Positions 51,076-60,087 of a stretch of 64,000 nucleotides of DNA are shown piece by piece. The translations under genes and the position numbers were made by a program. The notes under the pieces are model-generated. The model saw only the letters and a list, made by a program, of their open reading frames with translations. It searched no databases and was not told the DNA's origin. The stretch is from Flavobacteriaceae bacterium (GTDB lineage Bacteria > Bacteroidota > Bacteroidia > Flavobacteriales > Flavobacteriaceae), in contig PKDQ01000026.1 of NCBI GenBank assembly GCA_002862645.1, forward strand, positions 1 to 64,000, written 5' to 3'. The number at the start of each line of letters is the position of its first letter. The first letter of the stretch is position 1.

Positions 51076-52224
51076 ATGAAATATCCAATACATCTTACAT
51101 TTCTTTTATTAGTAACCCAACTCACATTTGCACAACAAGACATTCGCGTAGTTACTACAGCCGTACCTTTCTTGTCCATTGCGCCTGATGCACGCGCTGC
51201 TGCTCTGGGAGACCAAGGCGTTGCAACTTCTTCAGATGCATTTTCAAACCATTGGAATCCAGCAAAATATGCGTTTGTTAAAAATGACACCGGGGCTGCC
51301 ATTAGCTACACTCCATACTTGAGTAAATTAGTTAACGATATTTTTTTAGCTGATGTAACATATTTCAGAGCTATTGATGAACGTTCTGCTTGGGCCGTTG
51401 GCTTGCGCTATTTTAGTCTGGGCGAGATTCAAATTGGGGAAAGGCCTGCGGACTTTATTAATCCACTTATTGAAAGGCCTAATGAATATGTTTTTGATGC
51501 ATCATATGCATTAAAATTAAGCGATAAATTTTCCATGGCCATTCAAGGATTATTTTTGACATCTGATTTAAAGCTTGACTCTGGTAACAATGACAGCACT
51601 TCTGCAAGTACGGTTGCGGTTGGTGTTTCTGGTTTTTACCAGTCTTATGAAATACCTTACTCCAACTTTTCTGGAATTTGGCGTGCAGGTTTTAATGTTT
51701 CAAACATAGGCCCTAAACTTAAATATGAAGACGAGGGTCAGTCGGACTTTTTACCCACCAACTTAAAATTAGGTGGTGGATTTGATTTTATTTTTGATTC
51801 CTACAATAAATTTGCCGTTAGCTTGGAAATCAACAAACTTTTGGTGCCTTCACCAAGTGAACCTATTACAGACGGCGATGGAAATATTTTAGGATATGCA
51901 CAACCCAATGATGTTGGTGTTCTTTCTGGAATTTTTAAATCGTTTGGCGATGCCCCCGATGGTTTTAGCGAAGAATTAAAAGAATTTACGTGGTCGCTTG
52001 GCGCTGAATTTATGTATGACGATTCCTTTGCCTTGCGTGCAGGATACTTTAATGAGAACGAACTAAAAGGCGCTCGAAAATTCTTTACCCTGGGTGCTGG
52101 TTTTAAATACAACGTAATTGATGTTGATTTATCCTATCTAATTTCTGCTGGTAGGGTAATAAACCCACTTGAAAATACCTTGAGGTTTTCTCTGACGTTC
52201 AATTTTGGAGCAGAGCGGTATTGA
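51076..52224 (+). CDS. porV: Type IX secretion system outer membrane protein PorV
   Basis: Beta-barrel SIAPDARAAALGDQGVATSSDAFSNHWNPAKYAF; immediately follows porU. Confidence 0.92.
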   Translation: MKYPIHLTFLLLVTQLTFAQQDIRVVTTAVPFLSIAPDARAAALGDQGVATSSDAFSNHWNPAKYAFVKNDTGAAISYTPYLSKLVNDIFLADVTYFRAIDERSAWAVGLRYFSLGEIQIGERPADFINPLIERPNEYVFDASYALKLSDKFSMAIQGLFLTSDLKLDSGNNDSTSASTVAVGVSGFYQSYEIPYSNFSGIWRAGFNVSNIGPKLKYEDEGQSDFLPTNLKLGGGFDFIFDSYNKFAVSLEINKLLVPSPSEPITDGDGNILGYAQPNDVGVLSGIFKSFGDAPDGFSEELKEFTWSLGAEFMYDDSFALRAGYFNENELKGARKFFTLGAGFKYNVIDVDLSYLISAGRVINPLENTLRFSLTFNFGAERY

Positions 52225-52262
52225 AGCCTTAGTTTTCGTTTTTTTGCCAAAGCAAGTTGCCT

Positions 52263-52270
52263 TATCTTTG
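52263..52270 (+). promoter_or_regulatory. Putative -7 box (TATCTTTG) upstream of pdhA
   Basis: TAnnTTTG with an upstream TTTG at 52243-52246 (16 nt spacing), before ATG 52295. Confidence 0.5.
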
Positions 52271-52294
52271 CAATTCGCACAACAAAAGCGCCTT

Positions 52295-53293
52295 ATGAAA
52301 GAAGTCACACGTGACACCTATCTCGATTGGTATAAAAATATGATGTTTTGGCGCAAGTTTGAAGACAAACTTGCCTCGGTATATATCCAACAAAAAGTTC
52401 GTGGTTTTTTACATTTATATAATGGACAAGAAGCTATTTTAGCGGGATCACTGCACGCTATGGAACTTACCAAAGATCGCATGATTACCGCCTACCGTAA
52501 TCACGTTCAACCCATTGGTATGGGCGTTGATCCCAAAAGAGTTATGGCCGAACTATTCGGAAAGGCTACGGGTACATCAAACGGGTTGGGTGGCTCGATG
52601 CACATTTTTTCTAAAGAACACCGTTTCCACGGAGGACACGGAATTGTAGGGGGACAAATACCTCTTGGTGCAGGAATGGCCTTTGGTGATAAATACCATG
52701 GAAGCGATGCCGTTACACTTTGCTTTATGGGTGATGGCGCTGTGCGTCAAGGCTCCCTTCACGAAACACTTAATCTGGCCATGCTATGGAAACTTCCTGT
52801 AGTTTTTATTGTTGAAAACAACGGATATGCTATGGGTACTTCTGTAGAACGTACAGCAAACCATACGGATATTTGGAAACTGGGACTAGGCTATGAAATG
52901 CCTTGTGGCCCTATCGACGGGATGAATCCTGTTGCTGTTGCGGAAGGTATAGACGAAGCTATTCAACGTGCTCGCCGTGGAGATGGCCCGACATTTTTGG
53001 AAGCCAAGACCTATCGTTACCGTGGTCACTCTATGTCTGATGCACAACATTACCGTACTAAAGATGAAGTTGAGGAATATCGTAAGATTGATCCCATCAC
53101 GCAGGTTAAAGACATTATTCTAGCAGAAAATTACGCTACTGAAGAAGAATTGGCAAAAGTACTTGCAGATGTAAAAGCACGCGTAAAAGAGTGTGAAGCG
53201 TTTGCAGAATCGTCTCCATTTCCTGAGAAAAATGTAATGTACGACGCAGTCTACGAACAGGAAGATTATCCATTCATCTCTCACAAACTATAA
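52295..53293 (+). CDS. pdhA: Pyruvate dehydrogenase E1 component subunit alpha
   Basis: GMGVDPKRVMAELFGKATGTSNGLGGSMHIF, FMGDGAVRQGSLHETLNLA, ENNGYAMGTSVER, YRYRGHSMSD. Confidence 0.96.
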   Translation: MKEVTRDTYLDWYKNMMFWRKFEDKLASVYIQQKVRGFLHLYNGQEAILAGSLHAMELTKDRMITAYRNHVQPIGMGVDPKRVMAELFGKATGTSNGLGGSMHIFSKEHRFHGGHGIVGGQIPLGAGMAFGDKYHGSDAVTLCFMGDGAVRQGSLHETLNLAMLWKLPVVFIVENNGYAMGTSVERTANHTDIWKLGLGYEMPCGPIDGMNPVAVAEGIDEAIQRARRGDGPTFLEAKTYRYRGHSMSDAQHYRTKDEVEEYRKIDPITQVKDIILAENYATEEELAKVLADVKARVKECEAFAESSPFPEKNVMYDAVYEQEDYPFISHKL

Positions 53294-53294
53294 T

Positions 53295-54911
53295 ATGGCT
53301 ACAATCATCAATATGCCGCGTTTAAGCGATACCATGGAAGAAGGAACAGTAGCTTCATGGCTAAAACAAGTTGGCGATAAAATCGAAGAAGGTGATATTC
53401 TCGCTGAAATCGAGACCGACAAGGCCACTATGGAATTTGAATCTTTTCACGAAGGCACGCTCTTACACATTGGCGTTCAAGCAGGTGAAACTGCTCCCGT
53501 AGATGTGTTGCTGGCCATTATTGGTGAGGAAGGTGAAGATGTTTCAGCACTGCTAAATGCAGATGCACCTTCTGACGAAACAAAGGAGGAGGCAGTTTTA
53601 ACAGCAACAGCAGCTCCTTCAGAAACTGAAGCTACAACCATTCCCGAAGGTGTTGAAATCATCAACATGCCACGCCTGAGTGATACTATGGAAGAAGGTA
53701 CCGTAGCCTCATGGCTCAAACAAGTAGGTGATAACGTTGAAGAAGGCGATATCCTTGCCGAAATTGAAACCGATAAAGCCACCATGGAATTTGAATCGTT
53801 CTTTTCGGGAACCCTATTACATATTGGCATTCAAGTGGGTGAAACCGCTGCCGTAGATACGTTATTGGCCATTATTGGCCCTAAAGGCACTGACGTTGCA
53901 GTTATTCTTGCTGCTTCTGCTGCTACACCAAAACCAACTGGTTCAGAGCCAACTGCTGTGGCAGCAACTGTACAAACTGAAATTCCTGTTGAAACTCCTG
54001 CAGTTGCTGCAGCTGGTGCAACAACCACACCCGATACAACAAGTAATGGAAGAATAATGGCATCGCCATTAGCCAAAAAAATTGCTAAAGAAAAAGGGAT
54101 AGACCTTAATCTTGTAACTGGAACAGGAGAATCTGGGAGAATTGTAAAACGTGACGTTGAACAATTTTCACCTGCAGCTGCACTAACAGCTGCACCTGTT
54201 CAAGCAGCAGTCTTTGTTCCAGCCGGTCAAGAAAAGCAAGAAGAAATTCCCAATTCGCAGATGCGTAAAACCATCGCTAAGCGTCTTGGCGCATCCAAAT
54301 TCAGCGCCCCTCACTACTATCTGTCAGTGGAGTTTGATATGGATGCAGCTATTGCCTTTAGAAAACAATACAACTCAATTCCAGATACCAAAATATCATT
54401 CAACGACATCGTGGTAAAAGCCGTGGCACTTGCCCTCAAAGCACACCCACAGGTAAATTCACAGTGGTTTGATGATAAAATGGTTCTCAATCACCATGTA
54501 CATGTCGGAGTAGCCGTTGCTGTTGAAGACGGCCTTGTAGTTCCTGTTTTGAAGTTTGCTAACGAAATGAACCTCCCGCAAATTGGTTCACAAGTGAGAG
54601 ATTTTGCCGGTAGAGCTAGAAGTAAAAAACTTACCCCTCAAGAAATGGATGGCAGTACATTTACTGTCTCCAATCTAGGTATGTTTGGTATCGATGAATT
54701 TACATCCATTATAAACCAACCAAATTCAGCGATACTTTCTGTAGGTGCCATCGTGCAAAAGCCCGTAGTGAAAGAAGGTGAAATTGTTGTGGGCAACACC
54801 ATGAAGCTTACTCTAGCTTGTGACCACAGAACAGTGGACGGAGCAACTGGAGCACAGTTTTTACAAACCCTTAAAGCATATATCGAAAACCCCATTCGAT
54901 TAGTCGTTTAG
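53295..54911 (+). CDS. pdhC: Pyruvate dehydrogenase dihydrolipoamide acetyltransferase (E2), two lipoyl domains
   Basis: Two ETDKATMEFES lipoylation motifs, peripheral subunit-binding domain (ASPLAKKIAKEKGIDL), catalytic LACDHRTVDGATGAQFL. Confidence 0.96.
   Translation: MATIINMPRLSDTMEEGTVASWLKQVGDKIEEGDILAEIETDKATMEFESFHEGTLLHIGVQAGETAPVDVLLAIIGEEGEDVSALLNADAPSDETKEEAVLTATAAPSETEATTIPEGVEIINMPRLSDTMEEGTVASWLKQVGDNVEEGDILAEIETDKATMEFESFFSGTLLHIGIQVGETAAVDTLLAIIGPKGTDVAVILAASAATPKPTGSEPTAVAATVQTEIPVETPAVAAAGATTTPDTTSNGRIMASPLAKKIAKEKGIDLNLVTGTGESGRIVKRDVEQFSPAAALTAAPVQAAVFVPAGQEKQEEIPNSQMRKTIAKRLGASKFSAPHYYLSVEFDMDAAIAFRKQYNSIPDTKISFNDIVVKAVALALKAHPQVNSQWFDDKMVLNHHVHVGVAVAVEDGLVVPVLKFANEMNLPQIGSQVRDFAGRARSKKLTPQEMDGSTFTVSNLGMFGIDEFTSIINQPNSAILSVGAIVQKPVVKEGEIVVGNTMKLTLACDHRTVDGATGAQFLQTLKAYIENPIRLVV
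53304..53543 (+). repeat. Lipoyl domain copy 1 of pdhC
   Basis: IINMPRLSDTMEEGTVASWLKQVGDKIEEGDILAEIETDKATMEFES; near-identical in protein to copy 2. Confidence 0.9.
53658..53897 (+). repeat. Lipoyl domain copy 2 of pdhC
   Basis: IINMPRLSDTMEEGTVASWLKQVGDNVEEGDILAEIETDKATMEFES. Confidence 0.9.
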
Positions 54912-54916
54912 TTGTT

Positions 54917-55600
54917 TTGGGCGCTGCGAAAAACATTGTGATAACTGGAGCTAGCCGTGGTATTGGTCTAGCACTTGTTAAATGGTTTTCAGCAAATCAA
55001 CATAATGTGTGGGCACTTTCCCGCAATACGAAGCCTATAACCCAGCTTAATTTGCTTAACGTCACAGCCAGTAGTCTTGATTTAACAAATGAAGACGCCG
55101 TTGTTGCATGGTCCCAAAACATGGCACCTGATACTATTGATGCGTTGATAAATAACGCTGGCAAGCTATTGAACAAGCCCTTTGCCGATACCCAACAGTC
55201 CGATTTTGAAACGGTGTTTAGGGTCAACGTCTTTGGTCTTGCTAACATCACACGTGCCTTACTTAAAAAGCTACAGCCAGCTGGTCATGTGGTAAACATC
55301 AGCAGTATGGGAGGAATTGGCGGCACATCAAAATTCTCAGGTCTGGCTGCCTACAGCAGCAGCAAAGGAGCTGTTTCCACACTTACAGAGTTGTTGGCCG
55401 AGGAACTTAAAGAAACGGGCCCTGCCGTAAATGCGCTGGCACTTGGTGCTGTACAAACAGAAATGCTTTCCGAAGCCTTCCCCGGTCTTGAAGTGCCCAT
55501 GACCGCAGCTAATATGGCAGATTATATCGCCAAATTTGCACTTGACGGACAGCTTTTCTATAATGGAAAGGTGTTGCCTGTATCGAATACAACACCCTAA
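54917..55600 (+). CDS. SDR family NAD(P)-dependent oxidoreductase (probable TTG start)
   Basis: IVITGASRGIGLALVKWF, INNAGKLLNKPF, YSSSKGAVSTLTELLAEEL. Confidence 0.92.
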   Translation: MGAAKNIVITGASRGIGLALVKWFSANQHNVWALSRNTKPITQLNLLNVTASSLDLTNEDAVVAWSQNMAPDTIDALINNAGKLLNKPFADTQQSDFETVFRVNVFGLANITRALLKKLQPAGHVVNISSMGGIGGTSKFSGLAAYSSSKGAVSTLTELLAEELKETGPAVNALALGAVQTEMLSEAFPGLEVPMTAANMADYIAKFALDGQLFYNGKVLPVSNTTP

Positions 55601-56193
55601 TGCCCGCTGACTTTTATTCATATTTACCAGATTCAGCCATTGCAAAATGCGCTGCACTTGTGGATGGATATAAGGTAGTAATTCATGTTGTTCGCAACCG
55701 CAAGACTAAACACGGTGATTTTAGGGTACAGTCTAAAGGTCATGTGTCTATTACCATCAATGCCATGGAAAACCCATATCGGTTTTTGCTTACCTTCTTA
55801 CACGAGTGGGCACACTACAAGGTGTTCAGCTCATATGTATTTAGAAAGAAACCTCACGGTAAGGAGTGGAAATCAGCATTTCAAAAAACAGTTGACCCTT
55901 TTTTGGAAGGAAAAATTTTCCCAGAATCCCTCTCAATACCCCTTAAAAAACACATGCAAAATGCAAAAGCAACTTTTGCTGCTGATGCCAATCTTACGAT
56001 GGCACTTCGGGAATTTGACCCACCCAATAATAAAAAATGTATTTTTGAATTGGAGCAGGGCACACTTTTTAATACGCAAGATGGGCGTGTTTTTAGCAAA
56101 GACGCTAAGCGCAGAACCCGATTTGTTTGTACATGTGTCAAAACAAAAAAACAGTACTTGTTTCCACCTTTTGTTGAAATAAGTCCGATATAA
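55600..56193 (+). CDS. SprT-like domain zinc metalloprotein
   Basis: LLTFLHEWAHYKVF (HExxH) and C-terminal CTCVKTKKQYLF; 197 aa. Confidence 0.85.
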   Translation: MPADFYSYLPDSAIAKCAALVDGYKVVIHVVRNRKTKHGDFRVQSKGHVSITINAMENPYRFLLTFLHEWAHYKVFSSYVFRKKPHGKEWKSAFQKTVDPFLEGKIFPESLSIPLKKHMQNAKATFAADANLTMALREFDPPNNKKCIFELEQGTLFNTQDGRVFSKDAKRRTRFVCTCVKTKKQYLFPPFVEISPI

Positions 56194-57248
56194 TGGAGAC
56201 CAAATTTGATTTTTTTGACAAACCTCAAGATACACCAAAAAAGCAGGCTTTAAGGTTTAACCTTGTTTATTTGCGTCAGCTTCTTGATATAAGCAAGGGA
56301 ACAGACTATGCCGCAACATTAGCGGCCGTACGTCAAGATATTCCTTTTAGGGGTGCCACTGCTTGGGTTTTGATATGCTCAATTTTTATTGCTTGTATAG
56401 GATTGAATACAGACGCTACTGCAGTTGTTATAGGTGCCATGCTAATAGCGCCACTTATGGGGCCCGTGCTTGGTTTGGGTGTTGGATTGGCTATCAATGA
56501 TTTGGATATGATCAAATCGGCCACACAAAATTTTGTCGTTATGGTATCGCTTAGCGCCGTTACAGCTACGATCTTTTTCTTGTTTTTTCCGCTACAGCAA
56601 GAATCATCAGAACTTTTAGCACGTACCCAACCCGATATACGAGATGTATTTATTGCCTTTTTCGGGGGTGCTGCATTGGCTATTGCACGTACAAAAAGGG
56701 GAGCCATTGCATCAGTTATTTTTGGTGTAGCCATTGCTACGGCACTTATGCCTCCTTTGTGTACCATTGGCTATGGCATAGCGGTTGCTAATGTGGGTTA
56801 TGCACTTGGTGCGCTGTATCTCTTTTTTATCAATGCTACTTTTATTGCCTTCGCTTCTTTTGTAGTTGTAAAACTATTACGCTTTCCCATGATTAATTAT
56901 GCCGATTCCAAAAGACGGCGATTTGTGCTTCGTGTGGTAAGCTTTTTTGCTTTATTGGTCATGATTCCCGCTGGAATTACTTTTGTCAATGCATTGGGCG
57001 AAAACGCTTTTAGAAAACAAGCAAATGCCTATCTGGATACTCATGTGTCAATATTGCCTTATGGGGATTATCTAGTATCATCTGCAGCAATTCAATACAA
57101 CAGAAAATCGGATAGCCAACTGCTTTTAAATCCATTAGGACTTGTGCAAATTGACTCCAGTACGATGCGTGTATTGGAACAGAAGTTAGCTAATTATGAC
57201 AAGCTTGATGATGTAAAGCTAACCGTGTTTGCTAGAGAAAAAGAGTGA
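56193..57248 (+). CDS. DUF389 domain membrane protein
   Basis: GLNTDATAVVIGAMLIAPLMGPVLGLGVGLAINDLD, GAAIASVIFGVAIATALMPPLCTIGYG-like motifs. Confidence 0.92.
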   Translation: METKFDFFDKPQDTPKKQALRFNLVYLRQLLDISKGTDYAATLAAVRQDIPFRGATAWVLICSIFIACIGLNTDATAVVIGAMLIAPLMGPVLGLGVGLAINDLDMIKSATQNFVVMVSLSAVTATIFFLFFPLQQESSELLARTQPDIRDVFIAFFGGAALAIARTKRGAIASVIFGVAIATALMPPLCTIGYGIAVANVGYALGALYLFFINATFIAFASFVVVKLLRFPMINYADSKRRRFVLRVVSFFALLVMIPAGITFVNALGENAFRKQANAYLDTHVSILPYGDYLVSSAAIQYNRKSDSQLLLNPLGLVQIDSSTMRVLEQKLANYDKLDDVKLTVFAREKE

Positions 57249-57249
57249 T

Positions 57250-58005
57250 TTAGATCTGCGTTTGTTTTATTTTCTTCATCAGATTTGAAGAATACACAAA
57301 GTCGTTAACAGCCTCATTATCTGTATTAAATATGAGCTCCTTAGTACCTTTCCAAGCCTTTACGCCATCTTTTAAAAACAAAATGGCATCTCCAATTTCC
57401 ATAACAGAATTCATGTCGTGAGAATTGATGACTGTAGTGATGTTGTTTTCTTGGGTAATTTCTCTAATAAGGTTGTCAATAACGATGGCCGTTTTGGGGT
57501 CTAGCCCTGAGTTGGGCTCATCACAAAAAAGGTATTTTGGCTTCATGACAACCGCGCGGGCAATAGCAACGCGTTTTTGCATGCCTCCAGAAAGCTCTGC
57601 TGGAAGTTTGTTGTTCGCATTTTCAAGATTTACACGCGCTATAACTTCTTCGGCAGCTCGTTTAATTTCTAATTCACTTTTCTTTGTTAGCATTTGCATT
57701 GGAAACATGACGTTTTCCAAAACGGACATGGAGTCAAAGAGCGCACTTCCCTGAAAAACCATACCCATTTCTCTGCGTAGTGTTCGTTTTTCTTCCTCAT
57801 CCATATCGCTAAAAGCTTGATTGTTGAAGTGCATTTTACCACCATCTATTTGGTGTAAACCCAACAGACATTTAAGCAACACTGTTTTTCCTGAACCACT
57901 TTGACCAATGATGAGATTGGTTTTTCCAGCCTCAAAAGTCATGCTAATCCCTTTAAGAACCTGCAAGCCGTTAAACGATTTCGTGATGTTGTTTAGGGTT
58001 ATCAT
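57250..58005 (-). CDS. ABC transporter ATP-binding protein, MlaF-like
   Basis: Walker A GQSGSGKTVLLK, ELSGGMQKRVAIARA, Walker B YLFCDEPNSGLDP; ATG 58005 chosen within ORF 58065. Confidence 0.92.
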   Translation of the reverse strand: MITLNNITKSFNGLQVLKGISMTFEAGKTNLIIGQSGSGKTVLLKCLLGLHQIDGGKMHFNNQAFSDMDEEEKRTLRREMGMVFQGSALFDSMSVLENVMFPMQMLTKKSELEIKRAAEEVIARVNLENANNKLPAELSGGMQKRVAIARAVVMKPKYLFCDEPNSGLDPKTAIVIDNLIREITQENNITTVINSHDMNSVMEIGDAILFLKDGVKAWKGTKELIFNTDNEAVNDFVYSSNLMKKIKQTQI

Positions 58006-58742
58006 TAAGCCAGTAACATTTGAGTAATGAAATAATTGAGAACAATAATAACTACTGACGTCCATACAAAGGCTACTGTAGCTGCCTTGCCAACTTCTAG
58101 CGCCCCCCCCTTCATATAATAGCCGTGATAGGATGGGATAGTAGCCAAAACCATGGCAAATACCAAAGTTTTTATAAAGGCGTATACCACATGGTAAGGC
58201 CTAAAGTCGAGCTGTATGCCTTCGATAAAATCAGCACTACTCGAAAATCCACCATAAATGGTAGCGGCATAACCCCCAAGAATACCAAGAAACATGGAAA
58301 AATTTATCACTATGGGAAGCAAAAGCATCGAAATTATTTTTGGAAACACCAAGTAGTTTACGGAGTTAATACCCATTACTTCTAATGCATCAATTTGTTC
58401 GGTTACGCGCATGGTACCTATGCTTGATGTAATAAAAGAACCTACCTTGCCCGCTAGGATAATACTCATGAATGTTGGTGCAAACTCAAGTATTATCGAT
58501 TGTCGTGTTGCAAAGCCAACTAAATTTTTTGGAATAAGTGGATTTTCTATATTAAGTGCCGTTTGTATGGATACAACACCTCCAACAAAAAAGGATAAAA
58601 AGGCAACGATACCCAAAGATCCAATAATAAGATCTTGTATATCTTTGAATATAAGTTTTTGCATCACTTTTCTCTTGGTAGGCTTGACAAAAACCAACCT
58701 GAGCATTAATAAATATTCACCGATGTGATGCAGTATTTTCAC
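58005..58742 (-). CDS. ABC transporter permease, MlaE-like
   Basis: APTFMSIILAGKVGSFITSSIGTMRVTEQIDALEVMGINSVNYLVFPK. Confidence 0.92.
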   Translation of the reverse strand: MKILHHIGEYLLMLRLVFVKPTKRKVMQKLIFKDIQDLIIGSLGIVAFLSFFVGGVVSIQTALNIENPLIPKNLVGFATRQSIILEFAPTFMSIILAGKVGSFITSSIGTMRVTEQIDALEVMGINSVNYLVFPKIISMLLLPIVINFSMFLGILGGYAATIYGGFSSSADFIEGIQLDFRPYHVVYAFIKTLVFAMVLATIPSYHGYYMKGGALEVGKAATVAFVWTSVVIIVLNYFITQMLLA

Positions 58743-58818
58743 GTAAACGAATGTAAAAAATTATGTTACTATAACCTAGGTCTCAATATAAAAATTGAAA
58801 TTTATTAAAATATCAATA

Positions 58819-60087
58819 ATGAATACCAAATCTTTATTTATCATCGTCAGTCTCCTTTTGTTGGGCTGCAACTCAAATCACGACAACGATAAGACCAAAC
58901 TCGTAGTAGGTATTGTAGTTGATCAAATGCGCATGGACTACCTATATCGATTCCAATCGCATTTTGGCGAAAATGGATTTAAGTGTTTTTACAACGAAGG
59001 CTTTGTGGCTAAAAATCACCATTTTGAATACCGTCAAACCAAGACAGGCCCCTGAAGTGCTAGTATTGCTACAGGTGCTCCGCCTGCCATTAATGGAACT
59101 ATTGGCAACTCAGATGAATAGCAAACCAGTTAGTTTTTCTTTGAAAGACAGAAGCGCTATATTAGCCATTGGCCATACTGCCAATGGTGCGTATTGGTTT
59201 TCAGGAGGGGATGAAGAAAACTTCATAAGCAGTCCGTTTTATATGGATGCATTCCCTGCATGGGCAATATATTTTAACTCTTCTTGAAAAATTGATGACT
59301 ATCTGACCACTTAGGATACCCTCTATTCCATCCCTGAATATTCGGAAACAGGACGGGACGGCAGTCCCTACGAAAAGTGACCTAAAGGCAAAAGAAACGC
59401 CTAGATTTCCATATGATTTGGCCGCCCTGGCGGCTACTAATAATGGCTATGATGCGCTACAAGCAGCACCTTTTGGCAACAGCCTAGTTACGGACTTTGC
59501 ATTGGCAGCGTTGAAAGGGGAGGACTTAGGTGCAGATGATCACCCAGACGTAATTATGGTTTCCTATTCATCCACAGATTATATAGGACATGATTTTGGT
59601 ACCAACGCTAAGGAATTGCAGGATACCTATATTCGCTTAGACCTCGAACTTGGAAGGCTTTTTCGTGCTTTAGACACACAAGTGGGCAAGGGTGCCTATA
59701 CTGTTTTTCTCACGGCAGACCATGGTGTTGCTCCCGTCCCTAATTATCTGATAGACAACAAAATACTTGCAGGATATTTTAGAAAAAAGCCTTTTGTCAA
59801 GGCCCTTAAAAAAGCCTTGCAGGATGCTTTCGGATTAAACGACATTATCCTTTATGTATCAAACGATGAAGTTTACCTCAACCGTGAACTCATTTCTTCA
59901 GCAAAATTAGATGTCGATGTGATAAGGCATTTTGCTGTTGCTCTATGGTAACGGAATCCAATAGGGGTAAACATTCAAAAGAAGAAAAATTTCAGATATC
60001 GCACCCACAATATGTGCGTTGTTAGAAGTAAGTAACCCCACAGTTGTTACTGGTAACTTGGTAGGGGAGGCTTTATTGAGTTGTTAA
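58819..60087 (+). pseudogene. Decayed PafA-like alkaline phosphatase family protein
   Basis: Family-like segments in order but in shifting frames: KLVVGIVVDQMRMDYLYRFQSHFG (58819..59052), ASIATGAPPAINGTIGNS, SFSLKDRSAILAIGHTANGAYWFSGGDEENFISSPFYM (59130-59287), PYDLAALAATNNGYDALQAAPFGNSLVTDFAL...VFLTADHGVAPVPNYL (59418-59951), DIAPTICALLEVSNPTVVTGNLVGEALLSC* (ending 60087). Multiple stops, frameshifts and internal deletions. Confidence 0.9.

Noticed and set aside
53477-54076. Two long minus-strand ORFs (117 and 81 aa)
   Set aside because: Antisense to the pdhC lipoyl/linker region, low-complexity Ser/Ala/Val composition, no independent signals.
55685-56182. 165-aa plus-strand ORF in another frame
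   Set aside because: Out-of-frame overlap of the SprT-like gene, which has the HEWAH motif and correct junctions.
56333-56767. 144-aa minus-strand ORF
   Set aside because: Antisense to the DUF389 gene; composition explained by membrane-protein codons on the other strand.
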